64,000 bases of DNA, from the NCBI GenBank assembly GCA_964006375.1, contig OZ023267.1:80795682-80859681 (forward strand), read 5' to 3'. The notes below the pieces were generated by a model. It worked only from the letters and a program-made list of their open reading frames with translations, searched no databases and was not told the origin of the DNA. Both the position numbers and the translations under genes were made by a program. Source of the DNA: Tillus elongatus. Taxonomy: Eukaryota; Arthropoda; Insecta; Coleoptera; Cleridae. Positions 23,367 to 33,867 of the stretch are shown here, piece after piece. The first letter of the stretch is position 1; the number at the start of each line of letters is the position of its first letter.

Positions 23367-24239
23367 ATGGCTACATTAAGTGATGTGTGCTATGAGCAAA
23401 TTAAAGACAACTTCTGGTATGGTCTATTTGGAGACTTTCAGTTAGTTATCGATAAGAACACTGGTTATTTTAATGCAACAAAATTGCGCAAAAATGGTGA
23501 AAAAAGCTTGTATTATTGGTTGGAAAATAAGAAAATCAAAGAGTTAATTGCCTATTACAACAAGCTGGCGGAAAATTTTGATCAACGGAATTCCCTTGGT
23601 CTAAATGTTCCAGCAGAAGGATGTGGCTTAGTACCTACAACTGCTACATACTTGGTAAAAATGGGTGCAGCTCAGACTGTAAACGACTCGATATCTGGTA
23701 CATATGTGTATAAGGATTTGATACCAAATTTGGCCTGTTGGATATCCAATCAGTTCTATTGCAAATGCAACCAAATTATTTTTGATTTTTTCCTAAGCGA
23801 ATTTGATTCGAAACACAGGGACAACCTTGAGGAGATGGAAGTGAAATTAATGGAGATAGATGATGAAGTGCAGCGTATGCGAGAAACAAATGCTTAACTC
23901 ACAGAACATATTGAAGATATATCCCCAAAGCCTAGTAACTCAGGAAAAATAAGTGTGTTTGGTTTACTTGCAAGAAACGAGAAAGACGCCAGCTATCCAT
24001 ATCATTCTACAAGAACGCAAAAGAAAAGTTTTCGAAGAGCTGTCAGGAACTTTAAAAATAAACATCCCGATGCCAAAGTGATCCTAAACATGTTGTATGA
24101 TCCAAATTCAGTAAATCTCTTTAACAGAATAAAGACCAAAGTGAAATACCTCACGGTGCATAGAAACAACTTACAGATAGCAGATGTACCGCAGAAAAAG
24201 TTTATTCAAGATATTTTTGATTTACATCATAATTTTTAA
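23367..24239 (+). pseudogene. KilA-N domain protein with DUF3627-like C-terminus, one in-frame stop
   Basis: The ATG at 23367 is the first good start. The frame runs 176 codons, meets a TAA at 23895-23897, and stays open in the same frame to 24239, another 113 codons. The N-terminal part shows the KilA-N DNA-binding fold: YGLFGDFQLVIDKNTGYFNA and ATKLRKNGEKSLYYWLENKK, then SGTYVYKDLIPNLACWIS. An acidic coiled linker follows. The C-terminal part has STRTQKKSFRRAVRNFK and YDPNSVNLFNRIKTKV, resembling the DUF3627 domain that accompanies KilA-N in insect DNA viruses. Such proteins bind nucleic acid; the exact role is unknown. The single stop suggests a recently inactivated gene or, less likely, a shortened product. 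Confidence 0.8.
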
Positions 24240-24250
24240 TTGTATTATAA

Positions 24251-24286
24251 AATAAAAACACATTAATTTTAACAAAGACTTTTATT
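24251..24286. terminator. Back-to-back polyadenylation signals of two convergent genes
   Basis: AATAAA on the plus strand at 24251-24256 follows the KilA-N stop. AATAAA on the minus strand (plus 24281-24286) follows the convergent gene. Only 71 bp separate the two stop codons, a compact viral-style arrangement. Confidence 0.65.
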
Positions 24287-24310
24287 TGAATCAAAGTACA
24301 AGTGTCTAAA

Positions 24311-24929
24311 CTAGGGCAAATCAACCTGCCACAAGCCATTCCAACCTTTAAGTATGGGACACCTACGTTCTACGATTCCGGCCGGTTGCCGGAATTCATT
24401 TATAGAATTCTTAACATCAGATGGTTCATCGTTACGTTGCTGTTGTCGTCGGCGACGCTTCATGGCGATGTTGGATTTAAAAGTATCCACCTGTCGTGCA
24501 AATCTTTTAGATTTTTGTCTATTTTTCAAACTTCTTCTTCAGCTTATGGCTCTTTGACAGATCTATATCTTTTGAAACTGGAACTGTTATGGTCTTGGTT
24601 AAATTTTTCAATTTCTGTTCAAATTCGTTTTTCAAACGTTCCAACTCTGGTTTGTGCACAGCCCCTAGCACTATGGCTATTAGTCTTTGTGTCACTTCAT
24701 CTTTATTTTTCAGATACTCAGCTTTATGTTTCTGATAGTCGTCCACCCACGTATTAACAAATGGCTTAGTTACTCCATCTGTGGAGTCGATAAGGTCGAC
24801 GACGTTACACAATTTACGGCGTTGCACATCGAAATCACCACTTTCTGTTCTTGGGAATGTCTCTCTTTCGATAATTTTAAACTTTACACGTTTATTGGAC
24901 GGAGAACGTCCAAACTTATCGGTAGACAT
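24311..24929 (-). pseudogene. Unknown gene of the virus-like element, probably frameshifted
   Basis: The likely start is the ATG at 24929 (MSTDKFGRSPSNKRVKF); an upstream in-frame ATG at 25028 looks less natural. The first frame gives 136 codons to a stop at 24519-24521. It contains TWVDDYQKHKAEYLKNKDEV and a Lys/Glu-rich, probably helical stretch. A frame shifted by one base overlaps that stop and runs to 24311. That extension is coding-like, with a basic cluster MKRRRRQQQR and an end just before the polyadenylation signal. I infer one gene of about 205 codons with a frameshift near 24520-24530. I do not recognise the family. The basic C-terminus could be nuclear-targeting or nucleic-acid binding. 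Confidence 0.5.
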
Positions 24930-25253
24930 TTTTATACTAAGCAATAGATAGGCATATATGACCTTATGTAGGTTTACTAAACGGCATTTAAATACATGTA
25001 AATTTTGTAGTCTAGTATGGACAGTCAAATCTATCTCTGGACATTTAAGTCAACACTGGACATAATTATAACGGTGTTTAAATGCAAATAGATTGAATTA
25101 TTTTGCGGGGAGTCACGTATGGATAAGGAATTATTAATAATAAGAAACAGTGGTAAAATATAAAAATGTAATATATTTACTCATGTGTACACTACAACAG
25201 GTTAACTAATTTAAAAATGGTCTCTCTTTGCAATTAGGCTTTTTTATTTATAC

Positions 25254-25431
25254 CAGAACCCCTGAGCTTCCGGGTCAGCTCGGAGGTGGGTGGAACGGTC
25301 GGGTCAGCTAGTTGGCGGGTCTGTTCGGGTCCGCCACTTGGGGTGACTGACCCGACCCATCACCAGACACCTTGCTGACCTGACCGTTCCACCTCCCGCC
25401 TCCGAGCTGACCAGGAAGCTCAGGGGTTCTG
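25254..25431. repeat. GC-rich long hairpin inside the virus-like element
   Basis: Arms 25254-25308 and 25374-25431 are complementary over about 55 bp with few mismatches and one 3-bp indel. The 65-nt loop has further self-complementarity ('cgggtctg', 'gacccgaccc'). It is much more GC-rich than its surroundings and resembles a viral terminal or origin hairpin. Its internal position suggests a replication origin, a fused terminus, or a separate foldback insertion. Confidence 0.75.
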
Positions 25432-25509
25432 AGTCTGAGACCGGAAAGCTTAGGGGTTTAACTTGAGCACCTGCACCGCCGTTTCTTATGACGTCACTCG
25501 CCTCCAAAA

Positions 25510-25625
25510 CATATGTTAGACAGCTGTTAGACAGCTGTCTGCCCTGTTATACAGCTTGTTAGACAGCTGTTAGACAGATATCTGTTCTGTTAGACTGCTG
25601 TCTCTCCTGTCTGTGCTGTCTGTCG
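25510..25625. repeat. Tandem 'gttagacagctgt' repeats
   Basis: Five or more diverged direct copies of 'gttagacagctgtc' precede the promoter region of the 135-codon gene. CAGCTG palindromes also occur in the subterminal arrays. Confidence 0.65.
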
Positions 25626-25811
25626 AATATTAAGACGAGTTGACTGGTTGTTTGCCTGATGCGAACAACACCGATGTTTTGTCCGGTTCGAACAACACGG
25701 ATGTTTGACGACAATATGCGATCATTAAAGATGCACCATATAATGGAATAGTCTAGGTGTATACGGCTAGTATTTTTTGGATATTCATTCTGTTAACATC
25801 GTTCTTACAAG

Positions 25812-26219
25812 ATGGCTTCCATATCAAAAGCTGATTTTCTGAGTTTACTAAATGGTAATGACATGAAGGCGATTTCCCCACAAGAAATGGCCAAAGATTA
25901 TGAAGCGTGTGTTACGCAGTGGTTTCATCTTCTCTTAAATGGACAAGATTTTAATTTGTTAATTTGTGTACCAAATATTAAGTGGTATTCAATTTGTCGA
26001 TGTAATTTAAAAGCAGATGATGGAAGTGTGGCGCATGAATACATGAACGCTTTGATACATTTTACAAATGGGTATACGGTTCAGGGATTTAAAAAGAAGC
26101 TGCAACGTGTAGTGCAACGTTTGCATCCTAAAACAACTTTCAAGAATATAATTTGTCTAGATCATGCTGTTCGAGTATTAAGGTATATTGCTTATGCAGA
26201 TATGAATTATCAAGTTTAG
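25812..26219 (+). CDS. 135-residue protein of the virus-like element, function unknown
   Basis: An intact frame from ATG 25812 to TAG 26217-26219, placed just inside the right subterminal array and reading outward. It has an acidic N-terminus, a hydrophobic core around FHLLLNGQDFNLLICV, a WYSICRCNL segment, then HEYMNALIHFTNG and a basic C-terminal half (KKKLQRVVQRLHPKTTFK). HEYMNALIHF resembles the second motif of HUH replication nucleases in spacing, but the two metal-binding His are not both present. No Tyr-containing third motif is clear. It may be a truncated Rep-like domain or something unrelated. Intact status and outward orientation suggest it was recently functional. Confidence 0.55.
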   Translation: MASISKADFLSLLNGNDMKAISPQEMAKDYEACVTQWFHLLLNGQDFNLLICVPNIKWYSICRCNLKADDGSVAHEYMNALIHFTNGYTVQGFKKKLQRVVQRLHPKTTFKNIICLDHAVRVLRYIAYADMNYQV

Positions 26220-26284
26220 CATCAAAAGAAGTTGAAAACGTATCAGTTTACGCATCAGTAAAAAAAATTCACAACAAAGAGACT

Positions 26285-26520
26285 TGCTGCCAGATGGCAG
26301 ATTGCTGCAGCGGAACCTGACAGCGGCGGCCATCTTGGAACATGCGACGTCAGCTGACAGATGACAGCTGACTCCGGCCATCTGGCACTCGCTGACAGAT
26401 AGTGACAGCGACCATCTTGGAACATGTAACGTCAGCTGACAGCTGACAGGCTTGAAACATGTGACGCCAGCTGACAGATGACAGGCCAGGTGACAGCTGA
26501 CAGGTCAGCTGACACCGCGT
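26285..26520. repeat. Right subterminal repeat array of virus-like element
   Basis: An inverted counterpart of the left array, with 'ccatcttggaacatg', 'gtcagctgacag' and 'agatagtgacagcg' modules. The outermost 26520-26619 differs from the left end apart from the terminal 9 bp and a shared TGACGTCA site. Confidence 0.85.
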
Positions 26521-26619
26521 AAGCACATAGAAAGGGGATTATCCCCACTCCTCCCAGCTCTGACGTCACAACCAATCAGAAGGCTCAGACCGGCGGACCC
26601 AGGTGTCGCTCTATCTACT

Positions 26620-27332
26620 AATTTGGTACAGGAACCTAATGAAGACGATCCATATCGCTGCGTGCAGTTCAGTGAATAAATCAGTGATCGTGCAAGAATA
26701 AATACAACCTTTTACTATACGCAATCTGTTTTTTGATGATTGTACGCTCCAACTGGATGGCCAAGTCAACCGCCATAAATGCCGCTACTGGAGTAAGGAA
26801 AATACAAAAATTGTCCATGAAACTCAAACGCAGCATCCGGGGAAACTGAACGTTTGCGGGGCATATTGGGAGACCACCTTTTAGGGCCTCTCTTCCAACC
26901 AGGTAATCTGGATGGAAACATGTATCTGCATCTACTGGAAATGAATATCTACCCGACGCGTGCGGAAGTATTGGAAAATGGCAACGTTTTGGCAGTAGAT
27001 GATGTATGGTTTCAGCAGGATGGAGTTCCACCACATGATGCCGCCGTTGTGAGTGATTTTCTTAATCAGAACTTTCCAAATCACTTGATAGGACACAGTG
27101 GTTCAATTGAGTGGCCTCCAGATCGCCAGATTTGACACCCTTAGACTTTTTTCTATGGGGACACTACACGTCGAAAATGTATGCAACACGACCACACTAA
27201 CTTGAGGAGCTTTGTCGACGAATTGTTGAAAAATATCAGATAACGCCCGATGAGCTTCGAAATATTTGTTCGGAAGTGGAGCAAAGATTTTATTATTGTA
27301 TGGAAGTGGAGGGAAAACAATTTGAACAATAA
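26620..27332 (+). pseudogene. Mariner-like transposase, catalytic piece
   Basis: The frame resumes immediately after the virus-like element with LVQEPNEDDPYRCVQFSE, then a stop. It continues with FFDDCTLQLDGQVNRHKCRY (first catalytic Asp), GNLDGNMYLHLLE, WFQQDGVPPHDAAVV (second Asp) and, after a 1-base deletion near 27122, SPDLTPLDFFLWG (third Asp). The gene ends at TAA 27330-27332 inside the right TIR. Two or more lesions make it inactive. Together with 22030-22400 it shows the insertion split a single gene. Confidence 0.85.
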
Positions 27333-28634
27333 ATTAAATAACACTCTTTCATTCATTCACATTTTGTCGTATTCTTTAATTTATGATTTTGTTGCCATAT
27401 CCAAACCAAAATTAAAAAGTCGTATGTTGTCGTGAGCAGAATTGAGAAAGCTTTAAAATGAAGCGTCACTCAACATTTCAAATGTGTCATTTTAAATGTA
27501 TGGGTACTTTACGCCTTTGCCTAGGGGGTAGGTTTCAAGACACCAAAACTTACAGCATGTGTCCGCTTTGAAAACGAAGTCGATGTGTCTCGGTTTTCTT
27601 TTTGGTCAATTCCGATATTTTCTAGGAGGGAAGTTTTAATTGACACACATGTATAATGAACGAATAATAAATAAATAAATTATAACTAAGTAATACATAC
27701 GATTATAAGTACTAATACCAATACATTACAGAAATCAACAATAATATTTGTAATTTTTGGCTAACAAAATTTTAAACGGAGATGTTTTATATACAGGTCT
27801 CCAGCTGGAAACTTACATGATACAGACTGCAGGATACCCTTAACGTTTTTTTCTGAAACTTTTTACATGTAATAAACAGAATGCGGTCTATTTAAGCAAA
27901 ATATTTTGACAGTTCTGCCACTTCGGGTGAAACCGGAAGTTGACAAAATCTTCGTTATTTTAAATAGAATACACACTTTTTTATTTTTGCAGTCCATAGC
28001 ATATGAAATTTTAATGTGACTTTATTTAACGTACCATATGCCTAAATATTAAGGCTTTCTAGATATTTATAATTTTATGGAAAAAATGACAGTTGCAAAC
28101 CCCTAAAACGATTAGCCACCGCAATAACTAATCAGAAAAATAGATTATTGAATGCTCTGGCGTTCCTAAGCGAAGACTTAGTAGATAATCAGAGAAATCT
28201 TTAGAATTATACAGGTGACTACAAAATTCGTCAAAAGTTTGGATCCAAAAATATAGAATATCTTTTTTTTAAATATAACCAGGCATTTTTGAATATCTTT
28301 TTTTTAAATATAACCAGGCATTTTTTTTATTTCGTTGGACTGCCCGACTAAAAACAGTGCAACTTGTGTTTACAATCCTATACCTAAATGTGACAGTTTT
28401 TATGTTGTTGACGATTTTTTGTAAAATCGATATTTTCTGAGATTTCTGCAATTAATAAGTTGGCCATCAGAATAAATTGTAAAAAAATTATCACAGAGTT
28501 GTCAAAACAACCATGTAAGTATTTTTGCCTGAAACACAATTTGTAATTGTTAGATTATATTAATTGAATAGTTGTCTAACCTGACATGCCTATGAACGAT
28601 AAAACGAAAAAAAAACCTTACAATTGGAAAAAAA

Positions 28635-29157
28635 CTATATTAAGTGTTTAACTGTAGCACCCAAACACTTTTTACATCTGCGAAGCACTGTATCTGTTAG
28701 TGCTCTTCGGATACTCCTCGGTGGTAAGGATTGAAAAGCAACACGAACTTTTTCTTGGCAATCCTGTTTTGTCGTGGGAGGTGTGGAATATACATCATTT
28801 TTTGTGTAACCCCATATGTAAAAATCCACTGGTATCAAATTTTTGGCGATCCACTGCTCCTCAAATTGCTTTTCCAAGTAATTATTTACAGTGCCGCTTT
28901 CATGGGGTGGTGCTCCATCATGTTGGTACCAAAGTTGACGTCTCTCTACATTTGGCAAAGTGTTAATATACATACTTCTAAACTCATTTAATATGTGCAT
29001 ATAAGTTGTACCTAGTAACCATTTTAGGTGTAATTATAAAATCGGTAAAGTAAAGTTAGATCAATGTACCAGCCAAATTGTTATCATCAATTTTTAACAT
29101 CATGTCGAAGTGTTCCGAATTGGACAAAAAAACATTTAGTTGCCATCTGGTTTGGAA

Positions 29158-29237
<80 letters not shown>

Positions 29238-29395
29238 GGCACTATAAGGATTCGAATCAGACCAATAATGTGAGCTATGCCGGTTAAATAATCAATTTTT
29301 GTGAACCTTGATTCTTCTGTCCAAATTACATTATTGAGAAAATCTTTATTCTCTTAGCTCTTAATTAACATAAACTCACAGTACCATATCCTTTT
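28635..29395 (-). pseudogene. Mariner-like transposase 2, catalytic segment
   Basis: From about 29395 down, frames read NKDFLNNVIWTEESRF (first catalytic region, with Glu where Asp is usual), RHSSHYWSDSNPY, then the (AT)n array. They continue with LWYQHDGAPPHESGTVNNYL (second Asp), NLIPVDFYIWGY (third Asp) and a C-terminal LRRCKKCLGA region. The second half is one open frame of 121 codons (28635-29000). Frameshifts and the microsatellite inactivate it. Confidence 0.8.
29158..29235. repeat. (AT)n microsatellite inside transposase 2
   Basis: About 39 AT repeats expanded within the transposase reading region. Confidence 0.95.
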
Positions 29396-31130
29396 TTTTT
29401 GGGCAAGGCCTTTTTGCCTCGTTGTTCGCCGGCAATCCTACTCTCTACCTCCAAATGTTCAACGACCAACAGTCCCCAATGTCGCGCATAAAATGACGGA
29501 TATCATTTTCAAAACTAAAAAGGTACGCAAGTTGCTCTCTTCTCTTAATACCAGGAAAGCCTCTGGGCTTGAGGAGATCCCAGCAATTGTTCTCAAGAAA
29601 TGGGCACCAGAACTTGCTCCTGTTCTGACTCGTATGTTTCAGACATCTTACAATAGAGGCATATTCCCTAGTAACTGAAAAACTGCTCGAGTACAACCCG
29701 TCCCCAAGAAAGGATCCAAAGCGCTTCCTAGCAACTACAGGCCTATTTATATCCTTTCAGTCGTCTCTAAAGTGATGGAAAAGTATATAAACACCGAATT
29801 ACTGAAATTTCTTGAAAAACACAGTCTAATCCACGACAGCCAGTATGGATTTCGTCAGCGCAGATCAACTGCCCACCTCCTTTCATTTGTCATCCATTAT
29901 TGGAACAAGTCTATGGAACTACACGGTGAAACCCAGATTGTCGCTCTAGACACATCCAAAGCATTCGACCAGGTCTGGCACGCAGCGCTGCTTAATAAAC
30001 TTCCGGCCTATGGCCTACCGACAAAACTCTGTACCTGGATAGCAAATGTCCTCTCCAACCGGAGCATTACTGTTGTGGATGGCCATTCCTCTAAACTGTA
30101 TCCAATTAATGCAGGAGTTCCTCAAGGTCCAGCTTTAGCCCCTACTTTGTTTCTTCTCCACATCAATGACCTCCTCTCTAGCACATCCAACCCAGTTCAC
30201 AGTTACGCGGACGACAGCACCCTCCACTCAAATATACAACATTCTAGGCCTGTCTCTTTAGCCCAATTAAATGAGGATCGCAGACTCATTGAGGGTTCTG
30301 TCTCTGTGGATCTCCAAAAAATATTAGACTGGGGAAGTAGAAATCTTGTACAATTCAACCCCACCAAATCACAGTCTTGCTTTCTTTCTCATAAGAGATA
30401 CACCAGCCCTAGACCCATCACAATGAACAACCAAGTTATTCAAAGTAATGAGTCCTTTTCACTTGTTGGCATTTCTCTGGATCGAAATCTCAATCGGCAC
30501 CAACATGTCACATCAATTGCAGAAGCGGCTGCTAAGAAATTAGGTTTCCTTTTCCGGGCTTGCAAATACTTTTCACTAGCTAATCTGTATACCTTATATA
30601 CTTCACAAATAAGACCAAACCTCGAATACTACTCCCATATCTGGGGTCCTGCTGCCGCTTCTGCACTCGATATCCTGGACTCCATACAGAAGAGAGCTAT
30701 ACGTCTCATCGGTGACTCTACCCTCACCCAAAGACTGCCATCCCTTGCCCACCGACGTGATGTTGGTGACCTCTCTCTCTCTCTCTTTTATAGATATCTG
30801 CACGGGCACTGCTTAGAGGAGCTTTATTCCATAGTTCCTCCACCTGCTGCCCCCAACAGATCTACCAGGGGAACAGAGCGAATGCACCCTTTTACTGTCC
30901 AGGTCACCAGACATAGAACATCTTGTTATGTCCGCTCTTTTGTCCCGAGGACTTCCAAGTTGTGGAATTCCTTGCCAGGACATGTTTTTCCTTCTCCCCC
31001 GAACCTCCAAACCTTCAAGTCCAGAATTAACAAGTTGCCTCTTTCCTCCTTGTCGACACCCACGGTACAATAGTATTTAGGCTGTAATCCCTCGTGATGT
31101 GTTGTTGAAATTAAAAAAAATCTGCGTCAA
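29396..31130 (+). mobile_element. LINE copy 2 (5'-truncated), RT largely intact
   Basis: Same family as the LINE at 6.4-9.1 kb, in plus orientation. Homology begins near 29401 ('gggcaaggc'), so the endonuclease is missing. It ends in an A-rich tail at about 31120-31128. It lies inside the transposase 2 gene: coding sequence on the minus strand continues on both sides. Confidence 0.85.
29493..31073 (+). pseudogene. LINE reverse transcriptase (5'-truncated ORF2)
   Basis: An open frame of 433 codons (29772-31073) carries RT motifs ESLIHDSQYG-type finger residues, FRQRRSTAHLL, DTSKAFDQVW, NAGVPQGPALAPTLFL and the catalytic HSYADDSTLH near 30200. The C-terminal domain follows. An upstream piece (29493-29678) in another frame ends at a TGA (29676-29678) replacing the Trp codon of the NWK motif. 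With no endonuclease and a broken N-terminus it is not autonomous, but it is the best preserved RT of its family here. Confidence 0.85.
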
Positions 31131-31291
31131 TCTGTTCTAAATGTTTAATCAAATGTGTGGCATACGATTTGTAATTATGTTTTTTCACGACTGTGTGCAT
31201 TGAAGTTTCGGAAAACCAGTTTCTCTTTCGATGTCTCTTAACGATTCCTGTAAATTGTCGCTGAAGAAAGCAATATGGTTATTTCATTTTA
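31131..31291 (-). pseudogene. Mariner-like transposase 2, middle segment
   Basis: Minus-strand reading gives a DNA-binding-domain segment (ETSMHTVVKKHNYKSYATHL). It directly precedes the LINE insertion and follows the (AT)n-bearing element, bridging the other two transposase pieces. Confidence 0.65.
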
Positions 31292-32247
<956 letters not shown>

Positions 32248-32249
32248 AC

Positions 32250-32460
32250 TATTTCCTTGTTGTTCACAAACGGTTTGTTTTATACTGGTTTCGATTTGCT
32301 TTTGCAATTCTCAATTAATCTCTTCAACATATCTCTGGTTGGCTTGCTTTTATCTTGACGCAAAAATATCACACGTTCTTGTTGCAACTTTATTGCGATC
32401 TCCATAAAAAATTTACAAATTTAAGTAGTCTTCATTGGTACAACCCAAACGTGCCATAAT
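32250..32460 (-). pseudogene. Mariner-like transposase 2, N-terminal segment
   Basis: Minus-strand frames give GCTNEDYLNL, FYGDRNKVATRTCDIFASR and NCELQKQIETSIK, with a stop and a frameshift. This corresponds to the first helix-turn-helix of DUF4817-type transposases. It lies just inside the right TIR, where the gene start is expected. Confidence 0.65.
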
Positions 32461-33145
32461 AAATTGAAAATACACAAATATACACAGGAAACTCTCAGAA
32501 CTATAGGACTTAGCAAGTTTGACCACTCTGTGATAATTTTGCTGTGACATTTATTCTCATGGCCAACCTATTAATTGGAGAAATATCAGAAAACCGCAAT
32601 TTTCCAAAAAAATCGTCAATAACATAAAAACTGTCACGTTTAGGTATAGGGATGTAAACACAAACTTGCCCTTTTTTTAATTGGGCAGTACAACAAAATT
32701 TTTAAAAATGGCTGGTTCTATTTTAAAAAAATGAGAAATTCTATATTTTTGGATTCAAATTTTTGACGATTTTTGTAGTCATCCTGTATAATTTTGAAGA
32801 TTTTCTGATTATTTACTGAATACCTGCAAAGGCTTATGAACGCCAGAACTCTCAATACTGCATTTTCCTAATAGTTTATTTGGGGGCTAATCGTTTTGTC
32901 ACTGTAATTTTTTCCATACAATTTTCAATATCTAGAAAACCGTAACATTTAGGCCTATGGTATGTCACACATAAATTTAATAGGCTATCGATTGCATATA
33001 TTCCGGTTTAACCAGAAGTGACGGATCTGTCAAAATATTTCCCTTAAACAAACCGCATTGTGTTTGTTACATTCGCAAAGTTTCAGAAAAAAAACGTTGA
33101 GTGGTTCCTAAAATATGTACCGTGTAAGTTCCGGCTGCACACCTG

Positions 33146-33867
33146 TATGTAAAATAGAGATTGAATAATGTGGATCTAGCAGAAGTATTGGTGGAAAGAA
33201 TAAGTGTGTTTTTCTAATTAATTTCCTTAAGAAAATTTTAAGGTGACAGGTTCAAATACTTTTAGCGTTATTATTGGGCATTTATATTGAAATTGTATTT
33301 ATCACATGCACAAGGAAAGTTTGTATGTATAATCTATTGTATGATTCATTTGCAAAATAAAAATTGCTATTACTATTACTAGTACTGAAGCGTAGCTTGT
33401 ATGTGCCACATATTTAAACAAAATATAAGTATATGGGTATCTATCAACCAATTGATGAATTACATTTGTAAGAAACCTAGGTGTCATGCATTATTCCTTT
33501 ACATCCATATCGACTTTATGGGTACTTCGAACCACATTCTGCAAACCAGTAATCTGGATGACTACAAACGCTACCTAGGATATTTCATTTTAAATTTCAA
33601 ATTGTAGACGATTGCACTCGGTAGAGTAGTTTATATTTTACTGACACCAGCCCTAAATTTACAAACCCACAAATACCTACACATACACGTACACGTGCAA
33701 CCTTATCCACACGCACGTCTAACTTTACGCCCACAGGCTCATCCACACATTTTCTCGAATTCTTCTACAAGCATATGAAACTAGTCAAGGTGAAATGAAA
33801 CATATTTTGAGACAATTCATCACACTACCCAAATCTCTGCATCATATACACTGCTTTTTGTGCTGTT
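33146..33867. other. Unassigned AT-rich sequence
   Basis: Only short ORFs; a (CACACGTACACGTG)-like low-complexity patch near 33670-33720. No feature is supported. Confidence 0.4.

Larger units (their letters stand above)
22401..26619. mobile_element. Novel-looking virus-like element with inverted terminal and subterminal repeats
   Basis: About 4.2 kb inserted in the transposase gene. The left terminus has AGTAGATAG (22402-22410); the right terminus has its reverse complement CTATCTACT (26611-26619). Host 'aattt' is present on both sides (22396-22400 and 26620-26624), a probable 5-6 bp target duplication. Inside the ends are subterminal arrays in inverted orientation (22440-22800 and 26285-26520). 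Three genes are present: a KilA-N plus DUF3627-like gene (plus), an unknown gene (minus, convergent) and a 135-codon gene (plus). A GC-rich hairpin lies at 25254-25431. No transposase, integrase, polymerase or capsid gene is recognisable. KilA-N and DUF3627 domains are known from insect large DNA viruses and related mobile elements. Inference: a viral satellite, a decayed viral genome, or a transposon that captured viral genes. Confidence 0.75.
21552..27651 (+). mobile_element. Mariner-like (DUF4817-type) transposon with long TIRs, split by a 4.2-kb insertion
   Basis: Left TIR about 21552-21915 and right TIR about 27237-27651 are inverted copies of each other. The outer ends are CAGGTGTGCCAATTAAAGC and (right, reverse complement) CATGTGTGTCAATTAAAAC, each next to TA. 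The long TIR includes the 3' end of the transposase coding sequence in inverted orientation on the left. Without the internal insertion the element is about 1.9 kb. The transposase is read in two pieces on either side of the virus-like insertion. Confidence 0.85.

Noticed and set aside
25304..25507. 67-codon minus-strand ORF
   Set aside because: It lies over the GC-rich hairpin; the open frame comes from low AT content, not coding signals.
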